Positions 11,967 to 24,959 of a stretch of DNA of 64,000 bases are shown piece by piece. The first letter of the stretch is position 1; each line of letters starts with the position of its first letter. This DNA is from Diplocarpon mali. Taxonomy: Eukaryota > Ascomycota > Leotiomycetes > Helotiales > Drepanopezizaceae. The stretch is taken from NCBI GenBank assembly GCA_024741835.1, contig JAENRP010000143.1, positions 42,268 through 106,267 of the forward strand, in the 5' to 3' direction. The notes under the pieces were generated by a model. The model was not told the DNA's origin. It was given only the letters and a program-made list of their open reading frames with translations, and did no database searches. The position numbers and the translations under genes were made by a program.

Positions 11967-13374
11967 CCCGATCAGATGTGCCTGTCTATCCCGTCAATCT
12001 TCTCGGATCTGTTCACATGCGCGAGCACATCCTCTCAGCATCTTCCGGCCTTGTCGCCAACATGGATGCACTAACTTGCTGCTCATAGACCCATCTCACA
12101 CCGAGGCCTCTCTGGGCGGAGCCAGCTAGGATGGCGAACACTAGGGTGCCCACGACAGATAGTGCAGTAGCCACCGGCGCCTCCGGCGTCTTAGACAATG
12201 AGCCATTCCGATACCTTGTTCCGACTGCTCTACATGCTTGTGATGATGCCAGCCCTCCCAACCCTCNNNNNNNNNNNNNNNNNNNNNNNNNNNNNNNNNN
12301 NNNNNNNNNNNNNNNNNNNNNNNNNNNNNNNNNNNNNNNNNNNNNNNNNNNNNNNNNNNNNNNNNNNNNNNNNNNNNNNNNNNNNNNNNNNNNNNNNNNN
12401 NNNNNNNNNNNNNNNNNNNNNCCCCTGCTCTTTTGCCGTAGCGCTCTGCTGTCCGCGACCAATTTCTGTCTGCTCTCCAGGATGTAGGTCAGTTCATCTA
12501 CTCGGCTCATCCCGCTTAGAACCCATCGGATTCGGGGATTCACAACCTGCCAGGTGGGCGTCGGCCTCATTCACGAGCGGTACCGTCACAGCCCCCGCGG
12601 AAAATCATGCTCCAGCCGTCACGTGTCGCCCTGCAAAGTCGCCGCGTCGCATCAGCCAAGGGTCACAGCATCGGTTCCCTCTCCTCGCGTCTGGGTGAGC
12701 TCACCCAACCATGACAGCCTGCGTCGCATCCGCCTGGCTGTTCGCGTCCACGAAACCCTCACATCCTCACACCCTCACGGACCGCCAGGTCCCGTCCAGA
12801 CTCGCGTCGACGGCTCGAAATCCACAGTTGCAATCTGCGCAGACCTCTTCCCATCCAGAGAACCCTACAGTAAAGGGGGGGAGGGGCGGAGTTGCTGGTG
12901 CGGATCCCCTTCGGCACCGAGGCCAGAGATACGAGGGGGGCGCCGAGTGGGTGTGTATGGTCTCGTGATTGAGCCAAGGAGCAGAGAAGACATGCGGAGG
13001 GTGAGATGGATACAACGAAATGCTCGGTACCTACCCAGGTAATTCATAGATGCCGAATCGTGTGTCTCCGCTGAGACGTGCTCCTTGCGGCTCGATGCAA
13101 GAAGCCTTCCGGATATTCCGTTCCATTTCCTGGTCAGACGGCGAGGCAGTCGAGTCGTTGTGATCCACGTCTCATTTTCCGCTCTGTGACTTACAGTAGC
13201 ATATACATAGAATGAAGTGCCCCCATCTAGTTGCAGAAACCCACAATCCCACCCAAAAACAGACCCCCAGACGCTATTCAACGAGGGCGCCGGTTCACTT
13301 GTGCGCCCCTTTCCTGCCCCTTGAGCCATTACGTAGTATCAAAAGAAGAACGTGCCTGGGGCCATGCACGACCT
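11967..13374. other. Convergent intergenic interval STE7/ISWI, no gene seen
   Basis: Between the STE7 and ISWI stop codons. It holds both 3' UTRs and the 155-base gap. Open frames here are short, have no recognisable domain and lack plausible splice structure. A frame on the minus strand at about 12013-12250 encodes one hydrophobic stretch, but it runs into the gap and cannot be judged. Confidence 0.6.
12267..12421. other. Assembly gap (155 N)
   Basis: All bases 12267-12421 are N. The flanks are ordinary GC-moderate sequence, so any small gene or repeat inside is invisible. Confidence 0.99.
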
Positions 13375-16300
13375 TCACTTCTTCTTGCCCTTCCCTTTCC
13401 CCTTGGTAGCTGGCGGCGTAGAAGCTGTAGACATGACACTAGATGCACGTGAAGAGGGAGCAGCGGAGGCTGCCTTGCTTCCGGCACCGGACTTGACATT
13501 GTCGAGCGCCTTGTTCTACAAAGAGATCGTCAGTGGTGCAACGGGGAGAGGCGCAAGAGAGCCATACCTTGATCCCGTTCTTGGATTTCTTCTTTGCAGG
13601 AGCCATTCCGAGAATGCTGTCCTCGTCATTCTCGTCATCTTCAGGCTCTCGCTTGCCCTTGCCATTCGTAGTTCCGTTGGCTTTTGGTGCAGAGGCATCT
13701 TCAAACTCACGGGCGACTGTTGTCAGGAGGGTGGTGCATCTTCGGCTAATCTCGACCGGGGTTCTGCTGAGGAAGAACCAATCAAAGCGGAAGAGAGGGC
13801 TGTCGCGAATGTCGTCCCGGATACGCTCGTACAGACCCTCGCTCTCGACGCCATACTTGTCCAGTAATACCAGCAGAAATCGGTCTTCCTCTTCCGTGTA
13901 GACCTTCTTGTTGGTGGTCGAGACAGAGTAGTTGATCTTGAGCTGTTGAAGGGGTACTCGGTATTGCTGCATCTTTTTCCGTAACATCTTGCGTTGATGT
14001 TCCAGCTTGCGGGTCTTCTCCTCGCCTGCCTCAATGAGACTGATGTACTTACTGTAATCATGGATTTCGGTGTAGCGTTGCCAGAAAACCTTTGCGTATG
14101 CCTTGATCTCTTCGGCGGTCTTGCTATCGACCTCATCAGCGATTGCATCATATTCCTTTCGACCGTACTTCGCGGAACCATTGATGAACTGCTGAAAGTC
14201 TCTCCGATTCCACTCCGCGAACCCTTGCTGTGATAGAGCCTGCTTCTCCTCTTGCTCCTCTTCTGTGAGTGGAGTAGCATTGTCAATCTCGGCCTGGTCC
14301 AGAGCACGCTCGGCTTCGCGATCAGAAAGCTCGTCCTCTGGGCCTTCTGAGAGGGGAACCTGGTAGCCAATCTCTTTGCGATGATATGCAGTCTCGCGAT
14401 CTTGCAGATCTCGGAGCGTACCAGGGAAGAACTGATAGTCATGAACAGTGACCTGCTTTGGTGCACGCGGAGCCTTTGGTTTCGTATCTGCAGTCCGTCC
14501 CCCGGTTTGTAAAGCCTGCTTGTAATACTTGTCCATTGAGTAGGACTGCTCCTTTCGCTCACGCTTGGAAGGATTGATCCAGTTTATTCCAATTTCCTTC
14601 TTCTTACTGGTGAAGTCTTGACCGTTCCACTCGTATGCAGATTCCGATGTGAACTTTTGTAGATCGTCGATTCCGAGCTGCTCGTACCGAGCATTGAGTT
14701 CCGCCGTGCGCTTCTCACCATGCTTTAAAATCTCATCAATATCGTCATCATTGAGTTCCGTCCCCTTATCAACGAGATTCCCTGTAGGACCCTTGGCCTG
14801 GAAGACCTTCTCGGCACCGTGCTGGATCATATTGAGCAATTCGTCCTTGTTAGCAGCAGCTTTTGCGGCAGTCTGAGCGCGACCTTGCTGAATGACTAGC
14901 TGATCTAGACGAAGCTTCTGGGCAGCACGTTCCAGGACCTTCTCTTCAATTGCGTTTTCTGTCACAAATCGGTAGACGATAACCTGCTTGGTTTGACCGA
15001 TTCGATGCGCTCGATCCATGGCTTGTAGGTCTGCTTGAGGATTCCAATCACTGTCGTAAAGAACAACAATGTCGGCGCTGGTCAAGTTGATACCAAGCCC
15101 GCCAGCTCGAGTGGTCAAGAGGAAGACAAATTTCTCGGAATCTGGCTTGTTGTAATCATCAATAGCTGAGATACGGTCTTCATGGGCAGTGCCACCATCA
15201 ATGCGGCAGTACTTGAACTCTCGAAAGACACAGTAATCCTCCAAAATGTCGAGCAGTCTACTCATCTGGGAGAATATCAAGACACGACTGCCTTGTTTCT
15301 TCAGCCGAACGAGAAGTCTATCAAGCATGACCATTTTCCCAGCATTGGTGATGATATGCTCTTCGGTTGTGTAGGGAGGTCCAGGTTCAGCGCCTTCGAA
15401 GAGGTAAGGATGGTTGCAGCACTTTCGCAGCTGCATGACGATGTTGAGCAGACGCGTCTTCGACTCGCGTTTGCCGCCTGCTCCATTAACTGCATCGATG
15501 TCCTTCTCAAGGATTTTCTTGTACCATTTAACTTGCATCTCAGACATGCCAATGTACAAGTTTACCTCCTTCTTTGGGAGCAGACTCTTCTCGACATCAT
15601 TTTTGACACGACGAAGTAAGAAGGGCCTGAGGACACGGTGAAGTTGCTGGACAACGGTATCCTGGTCTGCCCCTTGGCCAGAAAACCATTGATCGAAAGC
15701 CTCGGCCTCGCCAAAGACATCAGGGAGCAAAAAATTGAGTAGAGCCCACAACTCGTGCAGGTTGTTCTGAAGGGGTGTTCCCGTAATCAACAATCGATTT
15801 CGGGAGTTGAAAAGCCGGATGACTTGGGCCAACGAGGACTCTTCGTTCTTTATCCGATGGGCCTCGTCAATAATAATATATTCCCAAGCAAACTTCTTCA
15901 AGTGAGACTTTTCGCGGAGGATCATTTCGTAGCTCGTGATGCATACATCGAACTTCTCGTCTATCAAATGCTCATTGATGAGGGTGTGGCGTTCTTCTTT
16001 AGCTCCTTGGAGAACTAGAACGTTGACCTCAGGAGTCCATTTGGCAAACTCTCTCTTCCAATTATCGAGGGTAGACTTTGGAACCACAACCAGATGCGGG
16101 CCAGTGATATCCATGATATGTCTCAAATAGCCCAGGAATGAAATGGTCTGCAGAGTCTTTCCAAGACCCATTTCATCAGCTAAGATGCCGGATATACCAT
16201 TCTCATGCAGTGAAACGAGCCAGTTCAGTCCGGATACCTGATAGTCGCGCATTTTTCCTCCTTGAATAAAGCCTGGGGACTCTCTGAATACTGTCTCGGC

Positions 16301-16961
16301 AGAACCCCCGACCTTCTCGTCCTTCAGCAGTTCAGCGTCTTCCTCGGCCTCTGTTCTTCGGCGCTTCTCGTTGCCAGCACCGCCCTGCCTACTATGGCCC
16401 TTCTTCGCCACCTTCTTCGCCTCTGCATTCTGTCGATCAATCTCAACCATGATTTCCTTGATGCGCGGGTTTGGGTTGGTCTCAATGAAGTGTCTGAAGA
16501 GGTCGGTTAAGCCAAGTAGGTATCGAAATCGTCTAATTGAGTCATCTTCCTGCGCTATGATTAGCACCTGGCTAGAGCAAGTATACGAAAGCAAAACCGT
16601 TACAGGCGCACCTTGCTCTCACCCAGGACATCGTGCTTCTTTCCAAATACACTTCGTCGAAGCTGGGTGGCCTCCGATCTGCGCTTCCGGCCATCTAAAT
16701 GTTCGCCCACGACGCTGCTGGCAGTAGTGTTGGGATTTGTGTCGGAGTCTTCGGTATAGTCGAGCGTCTCGTCAACCTCCTAGATATGAAGTCAGTGAAG
16801 AGACTCAATCTTGCTATTTAAAAGCCTAACCAGCACTTCAAAAGCGGCTTAGAAATGGAGGAAAATACCATTGGATCGACGGGGAGCTGTCTGGTTTCGC
16901 AGGCGTCTGCCATCGAGGTGTCTGTGTCGGCGCCATTTGCGCGCGAAGAGCGAGGAGCCAT
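13375..16961 (-). CDS. ISWI: ISWI-family chromatin remodeling ATPase (Isw1/Isw2)
   Basis: Nucleosome-spacing ATPase that slides nucleosomes. Four exons: 16869..16961, 16612..16779, 13568..16549 and 13375..13515 (introns 16780..16868, 16550..16611, 13516..13567). All junctions are phase 0; 3384 nt, 1127 aa, normal for ISWI. The AutoN-like acidic N-terminus is followed by the SNF2 ATPase: Walker A DEMGLGKT at about 212-219, DEAH at 315-318, and C-lobe motifs [10 protein letters not shown] and [10 protein letters not shown]. The C-terminal third carries HAND, SANT and SLIDE ([19 protein letters not shown]). The tail ends in a Lys/Gly-rich stretch, reached only after the last 52-nt intron. Filamentous fungi usually have one ISWI gene, so I do not choose between ISW1 and ISW2. 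It is divergent from the gene at 17598. Confidence 0.95.
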
Positions 16962-17597
16962 CTTCGAGGTACTCCTTCAAGCCAACAGGGCGAGCAAGTC
17001 GGAATTGTGAAGTCACCTGTACGCCTGGCAGTTTTGCAGCGTTCGATGAAGGGTTTTCGATCGCGTTGAAGTTGTATCAGGTCCTGGGGGTTAGAGGTGA
17101 AGATCGCGTCGTGGAAGAAGAAAAGGTCTACGACAGTGTTTGGACGCGTTTGGAGAGGTTCGTACAATGCGAAGTCTTTTGGCTATTGAGCCCAAAGAGA
17201 GCTAGTGCCGGGGCCGCCTCGGGTATTATCGTCACCGCCCACGTGAATGTTGCTTCGCTTTGCATCCAGCACGAACTTCAGTTGTCAACCTCAATCTAGT
17301 CAATTGTGCCAAATCCACCAAGGCATACCAGAGATTTCCCCCACACCACGATCTACACCGGAACATATACTGAGGCTTGCTGTTCTTCTTCCAGCTCAAC
17401 AAAGCAACCAGACAACATACGATAGCTACCACGGCCGTTCCATCCCCTCCAGCCCGCTTTTGCCGCAGGCACTCATTCGCTCCTTTGACTTGCAACCTCG
17501 GGGCCGTGACTGGATTGTGACCCCGCCCTCAAGTCTCTATTGTTTACAACTAGAAGCTGCCCAACCGGCATCACCACTAAGCCGCGAGTCAATCAAA
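16962..17597. promoter_or_regulatory. Divergent promoter region, ISWI and HAPSTR1-like gene
   Basis: 636 bp between divergent start codons. The frame of the + strand gene is open upstream to about 17247, but the ATG at 17598 (context CAAAATGG) fits better because the family-like residues begin there. No other feature was recognised. Confidence 0.5.
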
Positions 17598-18398
17598 ATG
17601 GATTCTATGAGGAGCCTTAACTCCTCTCTTCCAGGCCCTGCGACTACTCCTGCCGCCAAGCATGAACCGCCCGAGCAACTCCTCAAAGCCTTCAAGGCCG
17701 CAGCTCTATCAGTTACCAACCTCTACAAGAGTGCCGCGGCGGACCAGGGAAGAGCAAGATCTGAGGGCTACCAGGATGCGTTAGACGAGCTCCTGTCATT
17801 CATGGACAAAGAAGACATAGGTTTAAGTGACGGGGAAGGGTGGAGGATTAGGAGATGGGCTACAGAGCGGTTGGATGGCAAAATACCAAACGTGGATAGC
17901 GAAGACGAGGCTTCGGACAAAGACAAGACGGATCGAGGGTCATCGCCGGTGCTGCAAAGAGCACAGAGTTCAACTATAACCCCTGCCACGAACCCAGTAA
18001 GAACATCGTCTCCTGTACGGACGGATTCCACTCCACCGCCATCTTCTTTACCGACCGCACTGGAATCAGTACCATCTCCCAGCCTCCTACCTCCGCAAGG
18101 CACGTTTTCGTTTCGTTCGTCACATCAATACCCCCAGGATGCGGACATCATCCTGTCAGATCTTGACTCATCGGACATTACACGCACCTCCGACGCTGGT
18201 GCTACTCGGCCCTCACGTACAAGGCACAATGCCCGGTCAGGTATACGGCCTACGAACTCAATTGGCAGGGGCGCAGGGCAGAAGCGGAAGATCAACTTTG
18301 GGGAGTTCTTCGACATTGGTAATTTAGGGCAGGGCAGGGACAGGGACGGACTTGGAGGCGGCGGTGGGGGGGGTGGTAAGAGAAGCAGATTTGCTTGA
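17598..18398 (+). CDS. HAPSTR1/C16orf72-like (DUF4588) nuclear protein
   Basis: Single-exon gene of 266 aa. The conserved part is near the N-terminus (about 25-100): FKAAALSVTNLYKSAAADQ and EGYQDALDELLSFMD. It resembles the vertebrate HAPSTR1/C16orf72 core (an ATAVTNLYK-like helix followed by a GYQ segment). The C-terminus ends in a basic KRK...KRSRFA segment, also like that family. In animals HAPSTR1 is a nuclear partner of the HUWE1 ubiquitin ligase in stress responses; a fungal role is inference only. The middle (about 110-220) is Ser/Pro/Thr-rich and probably disordered, with one acidic SDLDSSDI motif. A G-run (Gly8) precedes the basic end. The family call is from recalled similarity and moderate. 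Confidence 0.6.
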   Translation: MDSMRSLNSSLPGPATTPAAKHEPPEQLLKAFKAAALSVTNLYKSAAADQGRARSEGYQDALDELLSFMDKEDIGLSDGEGWRIRRWATERLDGKIPNVDSEDEASDKDKTDRGSSPVLQRAQSSTITPATNPVRTSSPVRTDSTPPPSSLPTALESVPSPSLLPPQGTFSFRSSHQYPQDADIILSDLDSSDITRTSDAGATRPSRTRHNARSGIRPTNSIGRGAGQKRKINFGEFFDIGNLGQGRDRDGLGGGGGGGGKRSRFA

Positions 18399-19625
18399 GC
18401 TCTGAATGTCCGAGAAATATGTGACAACGGGAATGGAGGAGTTCAGATCATACTCGATCAGGGTGGGGAGGACGATCAGTTGGCCTAGAATGCATATGAC
18501 AGCGATGATTTTACGAGTACTTCTATACCCTTGCAGTTCTATCATTACAATTGTCGGGCATTTTGACAGGGTAGAGGCGCTTTTGACAGGCAGAAACAAG
18601 CACTAAATCAGGACTTCATGTACTCTCAATACATTTTGACTTTGGTTTTATCCACAGGTTTCTTTGCCATCGATTATGATACGTATGTAGTCTGCAAGTG
18701 CTGCGAATTTGACTCCTGTCCTTCTCTCTTTTGAATGCCACATCCGCAGCCCCTCGGGTCATACAACAAATCCCGTGATACTATGCTGCTGTGTTGCGCT
18801 TCAAGACTCAAGTCAGCTACGAGTTTCCGAGATCCAAGTCACTTGCAGCATGCTTCACTGACGACCATCGATTCCCTCCACTCTATGCACGTATGAGTGG
18901 AAACCGGCCCCAGCGAAGATGCATTCTCCGACGCCAGTTCCCGAGCTCGACCGGCCCCCCAGCCGTGCAACGCAGGCCAGGAGACGTCGCGAGCGACGGC
19001 ACAAACACCCGCGCACCGCAATGCGAGTCAGGATGGAGAGAGATAGGAGCCCGGAAAAAGCCTCCCTGGGGGAACGGCACGAGGCAAGAAACGAAGAGGG
19101 CCCATGGACAGGAACGTGCCATGCTACAGGGGCGGCAACATCGTCACAGGGGAGCCGAGGACGCGATCGTTGCAACCAGTTGTGCTGGTTGGAGCAGACA
19201 CCATGGGCCGTACGTTCCTCGACGCCGAGACAGCATGGTGCCAAAGATCAACCAACTCCTTGGAGCAGACGTGAAAACTAGGAGCAAGTGGTTCTGATAT
19301 GCCCTCGAGACCTAGAGTCCCTGGAGTCCTCCAGTATCACCGCGAAACCCGCGGTCGAACCAAGAGCCACTCATATCCACGGCGATGAAGAGAGGGCATG
19401 TTGAACAAGAATTCAAGAGCAGTCCCAGTCTCAGTCGAGGGTCGGAAGCCCCGGGAAGAAAAGGCCCTCCATCCATAAAGCTTTTTCTATCTATGTTTTC
19501 TAGCGGCCGGCAAGCAAGTCGCCATCAGGATTTGTCGGTAAACAAGCCCCAGGCTATCACCTTGTTTGACACCTCCAGTGGTATTTGAGGAAATCGCAGA
19601 TTCGAAGGGCATGTAGCGAAGACTT
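18399..19625. other. Convergent intergenic interval, no gene seen
   Basis: 1227 bp between the stop codons of the HAPSTR1-like gene and the CCCH gene. Frames of up to about 170 codons at 18791-19297 overlap each other on both strands, have no family features and look like GC-driven noise. I see no RNA gene. Confidence 0.55.
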
Positions 19626-21069
19626 TCAGCGGCGACCCGAAAAGGTGATTGCTCCCTCCCCCCCGTCCTCTTCGTCCTCGTTGGAGTTTTCGTTTTTGGG
19701 ATCGGAGAACGTGTTGCTGGTCAGCGACATCAGCTGAGGAGGAGGGCCTTGGATACGTTGGTGACCAATCGCACCATAATTCTGGCTATTGTTACCTTCC
19801 AAGAGAGACATATCAGCAAACCGTGGAGGCGTAAGATTTGGAACAAACTCACGGGCTCCACCCTGCAATGCCCCGTTCAGGCTTGCGCTACCTCCGCTCT
19901 GGGATCTCGATGGACCAGCGCGCCAGGGACCACTGGCACGATACTCGCCTCGATTGACATTGCCCGCAAGCCTCTGGCTTGGGCGAGGGGGGGTGCTCAC
20001 GAGAGCAGCTGGAGGGGTTTCTGGGCCAAGCGTACTTCCAAACGCACGTCGATACCACGAAGGCGTACCATGGTTTAGACCAAGCATCATCTGGGTTGCC
20101 TTGTCGGAAGGCATCTCATGGCGGTATTTACACCCCATTTGGGTGAAAGCACAGACTCCCTCATGGATCCATTTGTCGCAGTATATCTTCTCGGGGCGGT
20201 GGCCCGGGGTATGCTGGGCGGATCTGACAATGCTATCAATGTGGCCCTATGACTTCCGTCAGCGTCATCTTCCAGGTGTCTGGAGTCTGATTTCTGCCGC
20301 AGATACATCTCATCCCGAGGAAACTCACTTGGGTATCATCAAAGCGACGACGGCGACCATGCAGCGGGTTATGGTAAAGGTTGGCAAGACGTTCAACAAC
20401 CTACGACGATTCAGCACACTGGAGGGCGATAGAGGTAACTCGGCGTTGGGGAGAACTTACCTCATTCGGAACCATGGGCTCGCCTCCGAGACGGCGACCT
20501 GGCTCTACCTGGCGGGGGCTGGGGACAACAATAAGACCCTCGGGACCCTGTGCCGGAGGAATATCACTCAGGTCCAGGTCGTCGGCGCGGACGAGTCGTG
20601 TGTATGTTCCATCGCCACGGGGGATGGCATAGGCGTAGGCAGTGTCTAGCTGGTCTTTGCTGGGATGTACCCAGCCTGGGACAATGGTGCTGACTGGGAC
20701 GGCGTCTCCCTGAAAGAGAAAGCCTGTCCTCGGTGAGAAAGGACCTCCGATCATGGGGGCGTTTGGGCTATAGGGAGCCGGGCCTGGATTCCCGCCCTCT
20801 GATCGCCAGCTCGAAGGAGGCTGGCCCTGGTTGATCGGGCCATTCCAGTGGCCATCTCTGCCGAAACTCGCCATCTCTTGAGCTGATGGTGACGAGTTAT
20901 GGGGCTGGTTTCCTCTGTCACCCCTCGAGGTTAGCGAAGCTATCATCTCGGTGTCCATAGCAGCAATATCGTCCTCAGCGGGAGGAGGAGGTTGGACAGA
21001 AATAACAGGGGCCAAGGTTGCTTCTTCTGCCTCAGAGGTAGACATTATGCGTTTCATAGCAAAGGACAT
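19626..21069 (-). CDS. CCCH-type zinc-finger protein, probable RNA-binding
   Basis: Three exons: 20461..21069, 20329..20400 and 19626..20246 (introns 20401..20460 and 20247..20328), all phase 0; 1302 nt, 433 aa. A single zinc finger C250-x8-C259-x6-C266-x3-H270 (CDKWIHEGVCAFTQMGCKYRH) is preceded by an arginine-rich segment (HGRRRRFDD) encoded mainly by the 72-nt middle exon. The rest is low-complexity Pro/Ser/Gly. CCCH fingers of this spacing usually bind single-stranded RNA, so a role in mRNA control is inferred. The finger and the flanking RSAQHTPGHRPEKIYCDKW block look conserved; I do not recognise a named orthologue. A second ATG 24 bases downstream of the chosen start is also possible. 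Confidence 0.8.
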
Positions 21070-24000
21070 GAGAGATCATGAGGAAAGAAAGAAGAACCAT
21101 TGTACGAACAGAGTATCTATACAGCCAACCAAGGACTGTATAATCGCGATCTGACTGTTTGTACCAGAGGCCAGGTTAGCCAAGCCTTACTAGGAAACAC
21201 CAGTGGAGGAGATTTGCCATATAACACACACCTGGATCCAGGTTAGATCGTCTCCTTTGTAGAGAAATAGTCTACGCTTTTGACGGTAATTCTCCGTTTG
21301 TTGGTCCAAGGTAGTGACTGGGTCCCTTCAGTGTTTGGTGGATGTGCACACGTGACATGTTAGTACTCCAGAAAGGACAAACGGGAAGAATGCATATTCA
21401 TACGAAGAAAGACAGCTTCTTCCTTGTGCAGGAAACCAGTCTTTCTAGCAAATCATAAGCACAGCAGATTCCATGTTGTCCTCTGCTGGCTGACTGGCTT
21501 GTTGGCTACCTTGGTGAGTTGGGAGGTGGATACCCGCCCGAGTAAAGAAAGGCGCCGTGAATTCAGTGCAGCTAGCATGCATCGGTTTGCATGGGCCAGA
21601 ACCAAGCGCCTGGACTCTGGGACTGAGCTATGAATCTTTAACAAACTCTGGCCAATGCTATCTGCTTGCGCTGTGGGAATATAATATCACAAGAAAACAC
21701 TCTGAAATTGCCAGAAACATACCTGGTTCGGTGGTTTGGTTCTACGCACCTCCACCTACAAGCAGAGCTCAGGGCTCCCTGCAGGCTGGCTGGTTAGTGG
21801 GACCGTGTAGCCAAACTACCTGGCGTCAGCTGAAGGGCGCATAAACCAAGAGGGACAGGGAGGTACTAGCCGTGCGTGAAGCCGAATGCTGAGTCTCTGA
21901 GCACGTACGTACTGCAATAGATGGGATCTGGGTCTCCGGTTAGAGGCCAGCTGGAATCTGTGGGATATATCATGGATTAGTTGGGTCGAAGTTGAAAAGG
22001 CGACATTATAAGCAGGAACCTGATATGCAAAAGTCAGTCGTGTTTCTTGATATAAGTTCACTTCCAAGAGGGAGGGAGAGAGAAAGAGTGATAAAGAGGG
22101 AGAAAGGGAGAGAGGTAAAGCAGGAAGTCAGGAGCCAGGTGGCAGATGAATAGGCAGAAACTCAGAAGAAAGTGATAATAGCAAGGGAAGCAGGTTGGAG
22201 TCTAGTCCAGAGACCTACACCTGACCCAAGTCCACTTCTATGCTTAGGTTATCAGTGTATAGAAGGATGAACTTAGTTTGGATTTGCTAATACAAGACCC
22301 AAAGAAGCTGTAGCAGTTGATAGTTTGTATGGTTTGTGTGGCGGTAGGGAAGGTTGTGTTGTTTGGAGATCAGTTGAGGGGAAGAAAGGAGAGGAAGTGG
22401 CCCGACAAGGGAAAACCGCTAGTAGTCCCGCAAGATCACCAAGATGGTGACGGCGCTACCGCTTCAATTCCTCACGATTATAGCTGGACAGCTCTGAATT
22501 CGCTTGGCAGATAAGTCACACTACACAGTTATTCCACTTGCAAAAAGGTGAGTAAAAGAAATTTCATCGATAATCGCATTAGCAGCTGCATTGCAGTACA
22601 CTGCAGTCCTGTTTTCACCAAGCTTGCTAGTCATTTAGGCCGGTGCTAAGCAGGCACAATACGATATGTCTGAAAGGCCTGATCTCATTTGCTTAAAGTG
22701 CAGTACACTGAAGAGTGACTAGATATTGTAGAAAAATCATAGGGATCATGAACAAGTGGCACCCTGAGCGCTTTACTGTAGAATTAAATCTGTGTAGTTC
22801 ATGGCATCAATATAGATTTTGAGATCCTGTCTTGGATAACCTACTCCTCTGCAGATTAACACTGATTTCGAAGTAACTTGACTCAAGGACACTACTGCGC
22901 TGCTGTCAACCCGAAGACAAGCCTGAACACAGCAAAGCATAATTTTAGCTTGTATTACGCATCCGCTCAAGCGATAGCTATATCCAGAACATGGACATAA
23001 GACTAGCGTCTGTCTTGAACTAGTAAAGTCCTAGTTGATCTCAATACACACTCTTTAAGAGACTTGGTATCTGTGGAAATGTAGAGCACTACTGCAATGC
23101 ACTATGTGCCTTGGATCCTGAAACAGTACAAGCTTCACTTTACTCCCCAGGCACCTGTTTCAACAGCTTGTACATCTTGGGATGGGCCATGGCTCCTGGT
23201 AAGCAGACATATGACGCCTGGCCTCTCTAGAGGTTTAAAGGCATTGAACTGTTAAGAGACTACCTGCCCAGAGAGCAGAACTCTGCTGGCCTCAACCTCA
23301 GGACAATAAATCGCCTTATAATCTATTAGCAAAGCATCAAGAACCAAAAATCAACACATGGCTGGCAAATTGCTCTGTTTGTAGTCACCTTGCACTGACA
23401 GAGTTACTCTCGAAAGAGGCCATTACTGAAAGAGGTCATGATCGAAATTCCAGGTCTACTCTTCTCTAAAAAACCAGAGGAGCCGACAACCCAAGTGGCG
23501 TACGTCGTTTAGCAGACTCAGCATAGGTATCTAGACACGGAGACTTGCACCAGCCAGGATCAGACAGAAGCTTGCAAGAAACATTGATCAGGTTTCTAGA
23601 ATAGGGGATGCCCTGAGATAGATGATCTATGTTATGTTTCGACCGAGGTCATGACACGACAAGCAATATATATTGATCAGAGTCGACACTAGAGAGCAGA
23701 ATACTAAAAGGGATGTGCGGGACAACACGAAGCAAGGCAGGTCAAACAACAAGTAGTCGCAGGAGAGGGGAGCCCACTGATATTTGCTACAACGGAGCTT
23801 GCATAAGGGCATGGTCATGCTTGAGCCGGACGTGGCCCTTGATATTATATACATACATACATATATACATGGGCAGAGGCGAGAGATGCACTGGGCCCGG
23901 AACTCGGACTGCGGATTCGTTCATGTTCCCAGTCATACAGAAACCCGAACCGATTCCTCGAGTGCCGAGCCGTTTATCAGGATCCCGAGAGGTTTCGAGA

Positions 24001-24484
24001 CATGTTGCATGTACAGATATCGAGTTACGGTAGAGTGCGAGTGTGGTGGGATTGTTCGGGCGGAACAGGAGAGTGACAGATCACGTGTTCGCTACGTAAG
24101 CCAGCTATATATCAACGACATATGGGATATGGGATGGGACAGCGTGGAGCGGAGAGAGCCTGGTCAGTTTCAATGAGACGAGCGCCTTGCCGGTAAGGGG
24201 CTGACTGAGGGGATTTGAGCATGTTTTCCGGATCCCTTTTCCTTTTCCTGACTCTTCTCCCGTCTTGTTACCCCTTCTTCCATTCTCGTGCTCAAGGTTT
24301 TTGCACTCGGCGCGGCGGCGGTGGGCTGCATCCTTGGAGCCAATGGTTTGCGCTCAGCCAAGTACAGGGCTATATTGTGTATTCTATACCGTACAGGTTT
24401 TCTGGGTTCTTGATACCGTCGGAGCAGGTGAGTTGCAAGGTCAGTGAATCATAACGAGATCACTAATTACAAGGCATCTCATAA

Positions 24485-24580
24485 CCAGGTTGCTTATACC
24501 AGGTCGCTTATACCAGGTCGCTTATACTAGGTTGTTTATACCAGGATGCTTATACCAGGTCGCTTATACCAGGTCACTCA
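24485..24580. repeat. 14-nt tandem repeat, 7 units
   Basis: Consensus CCAGGTCGCTTATA. Units start at 24485, 24499, 24513, 24527, 24541, 24555 and 24569; the last is partial. The fourth unit carries C-to-T changes. Confidence 0.92.
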
Positions 24581-24879
24581 ACAACAAGGATTATCAAGGC
24601 CAAAAACAACCAGGCCACCAACACCACGGTCAATAGTAGCCAAGCAGAACAACTCGCCCCAACTAAAGACATAGTCGGTAGGTCGGGAGAGCTGTGCAAA
24701 CCGAGGAGAATATAGACTCGACCGTGTTCTCCCTCCTACATATCCCACGATCCTCAAGAATGGGCTCAGGCCACAAGGCACACACATCGCATACAGATTG
24801 ACCCACCCCGCCTTGGCCTCTCCTCCCGTCCCACGCGTCCTTTGCTGCCCCTCCGTCCCTCGCTACCCGTAGCCCTCGA

Positions 24880-24930
24880 TGCCCCGATGCCCTAATGTCT
24901 TTTGCCCTAATGCCCTAATGCCCCAATGCC
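24880..24930. repeat. CCCTAATG-type short repeats
   Basis: Imperfect units built on GCCC(T/C)AATG. Three contain CCCTAATG, which includes the fungal telomere unit CCCTAA. Confidence 0.65.
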
Positions 24931-24959
24931 TTTTTTCCCTCCCCACTTCTCTCTCCTCC

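Noticed and set aside
12013..12570. Open frame spanning the N run
   Set aside because: Its continuity is an artefact of translating N as X; only one hydrophobic stretch supports it.
19340..19400. tRNA-like B box (GGTTCGACC on - strand)
   Set aside because: No matching A box or cloverleaf around it. No tRNA or rRNA gene was recognised elsewhere in the window.
24485..24580. CRISPR array
   Set aside because: Units are contiguous 14-mers without spacers, in a eukaryotic genome.
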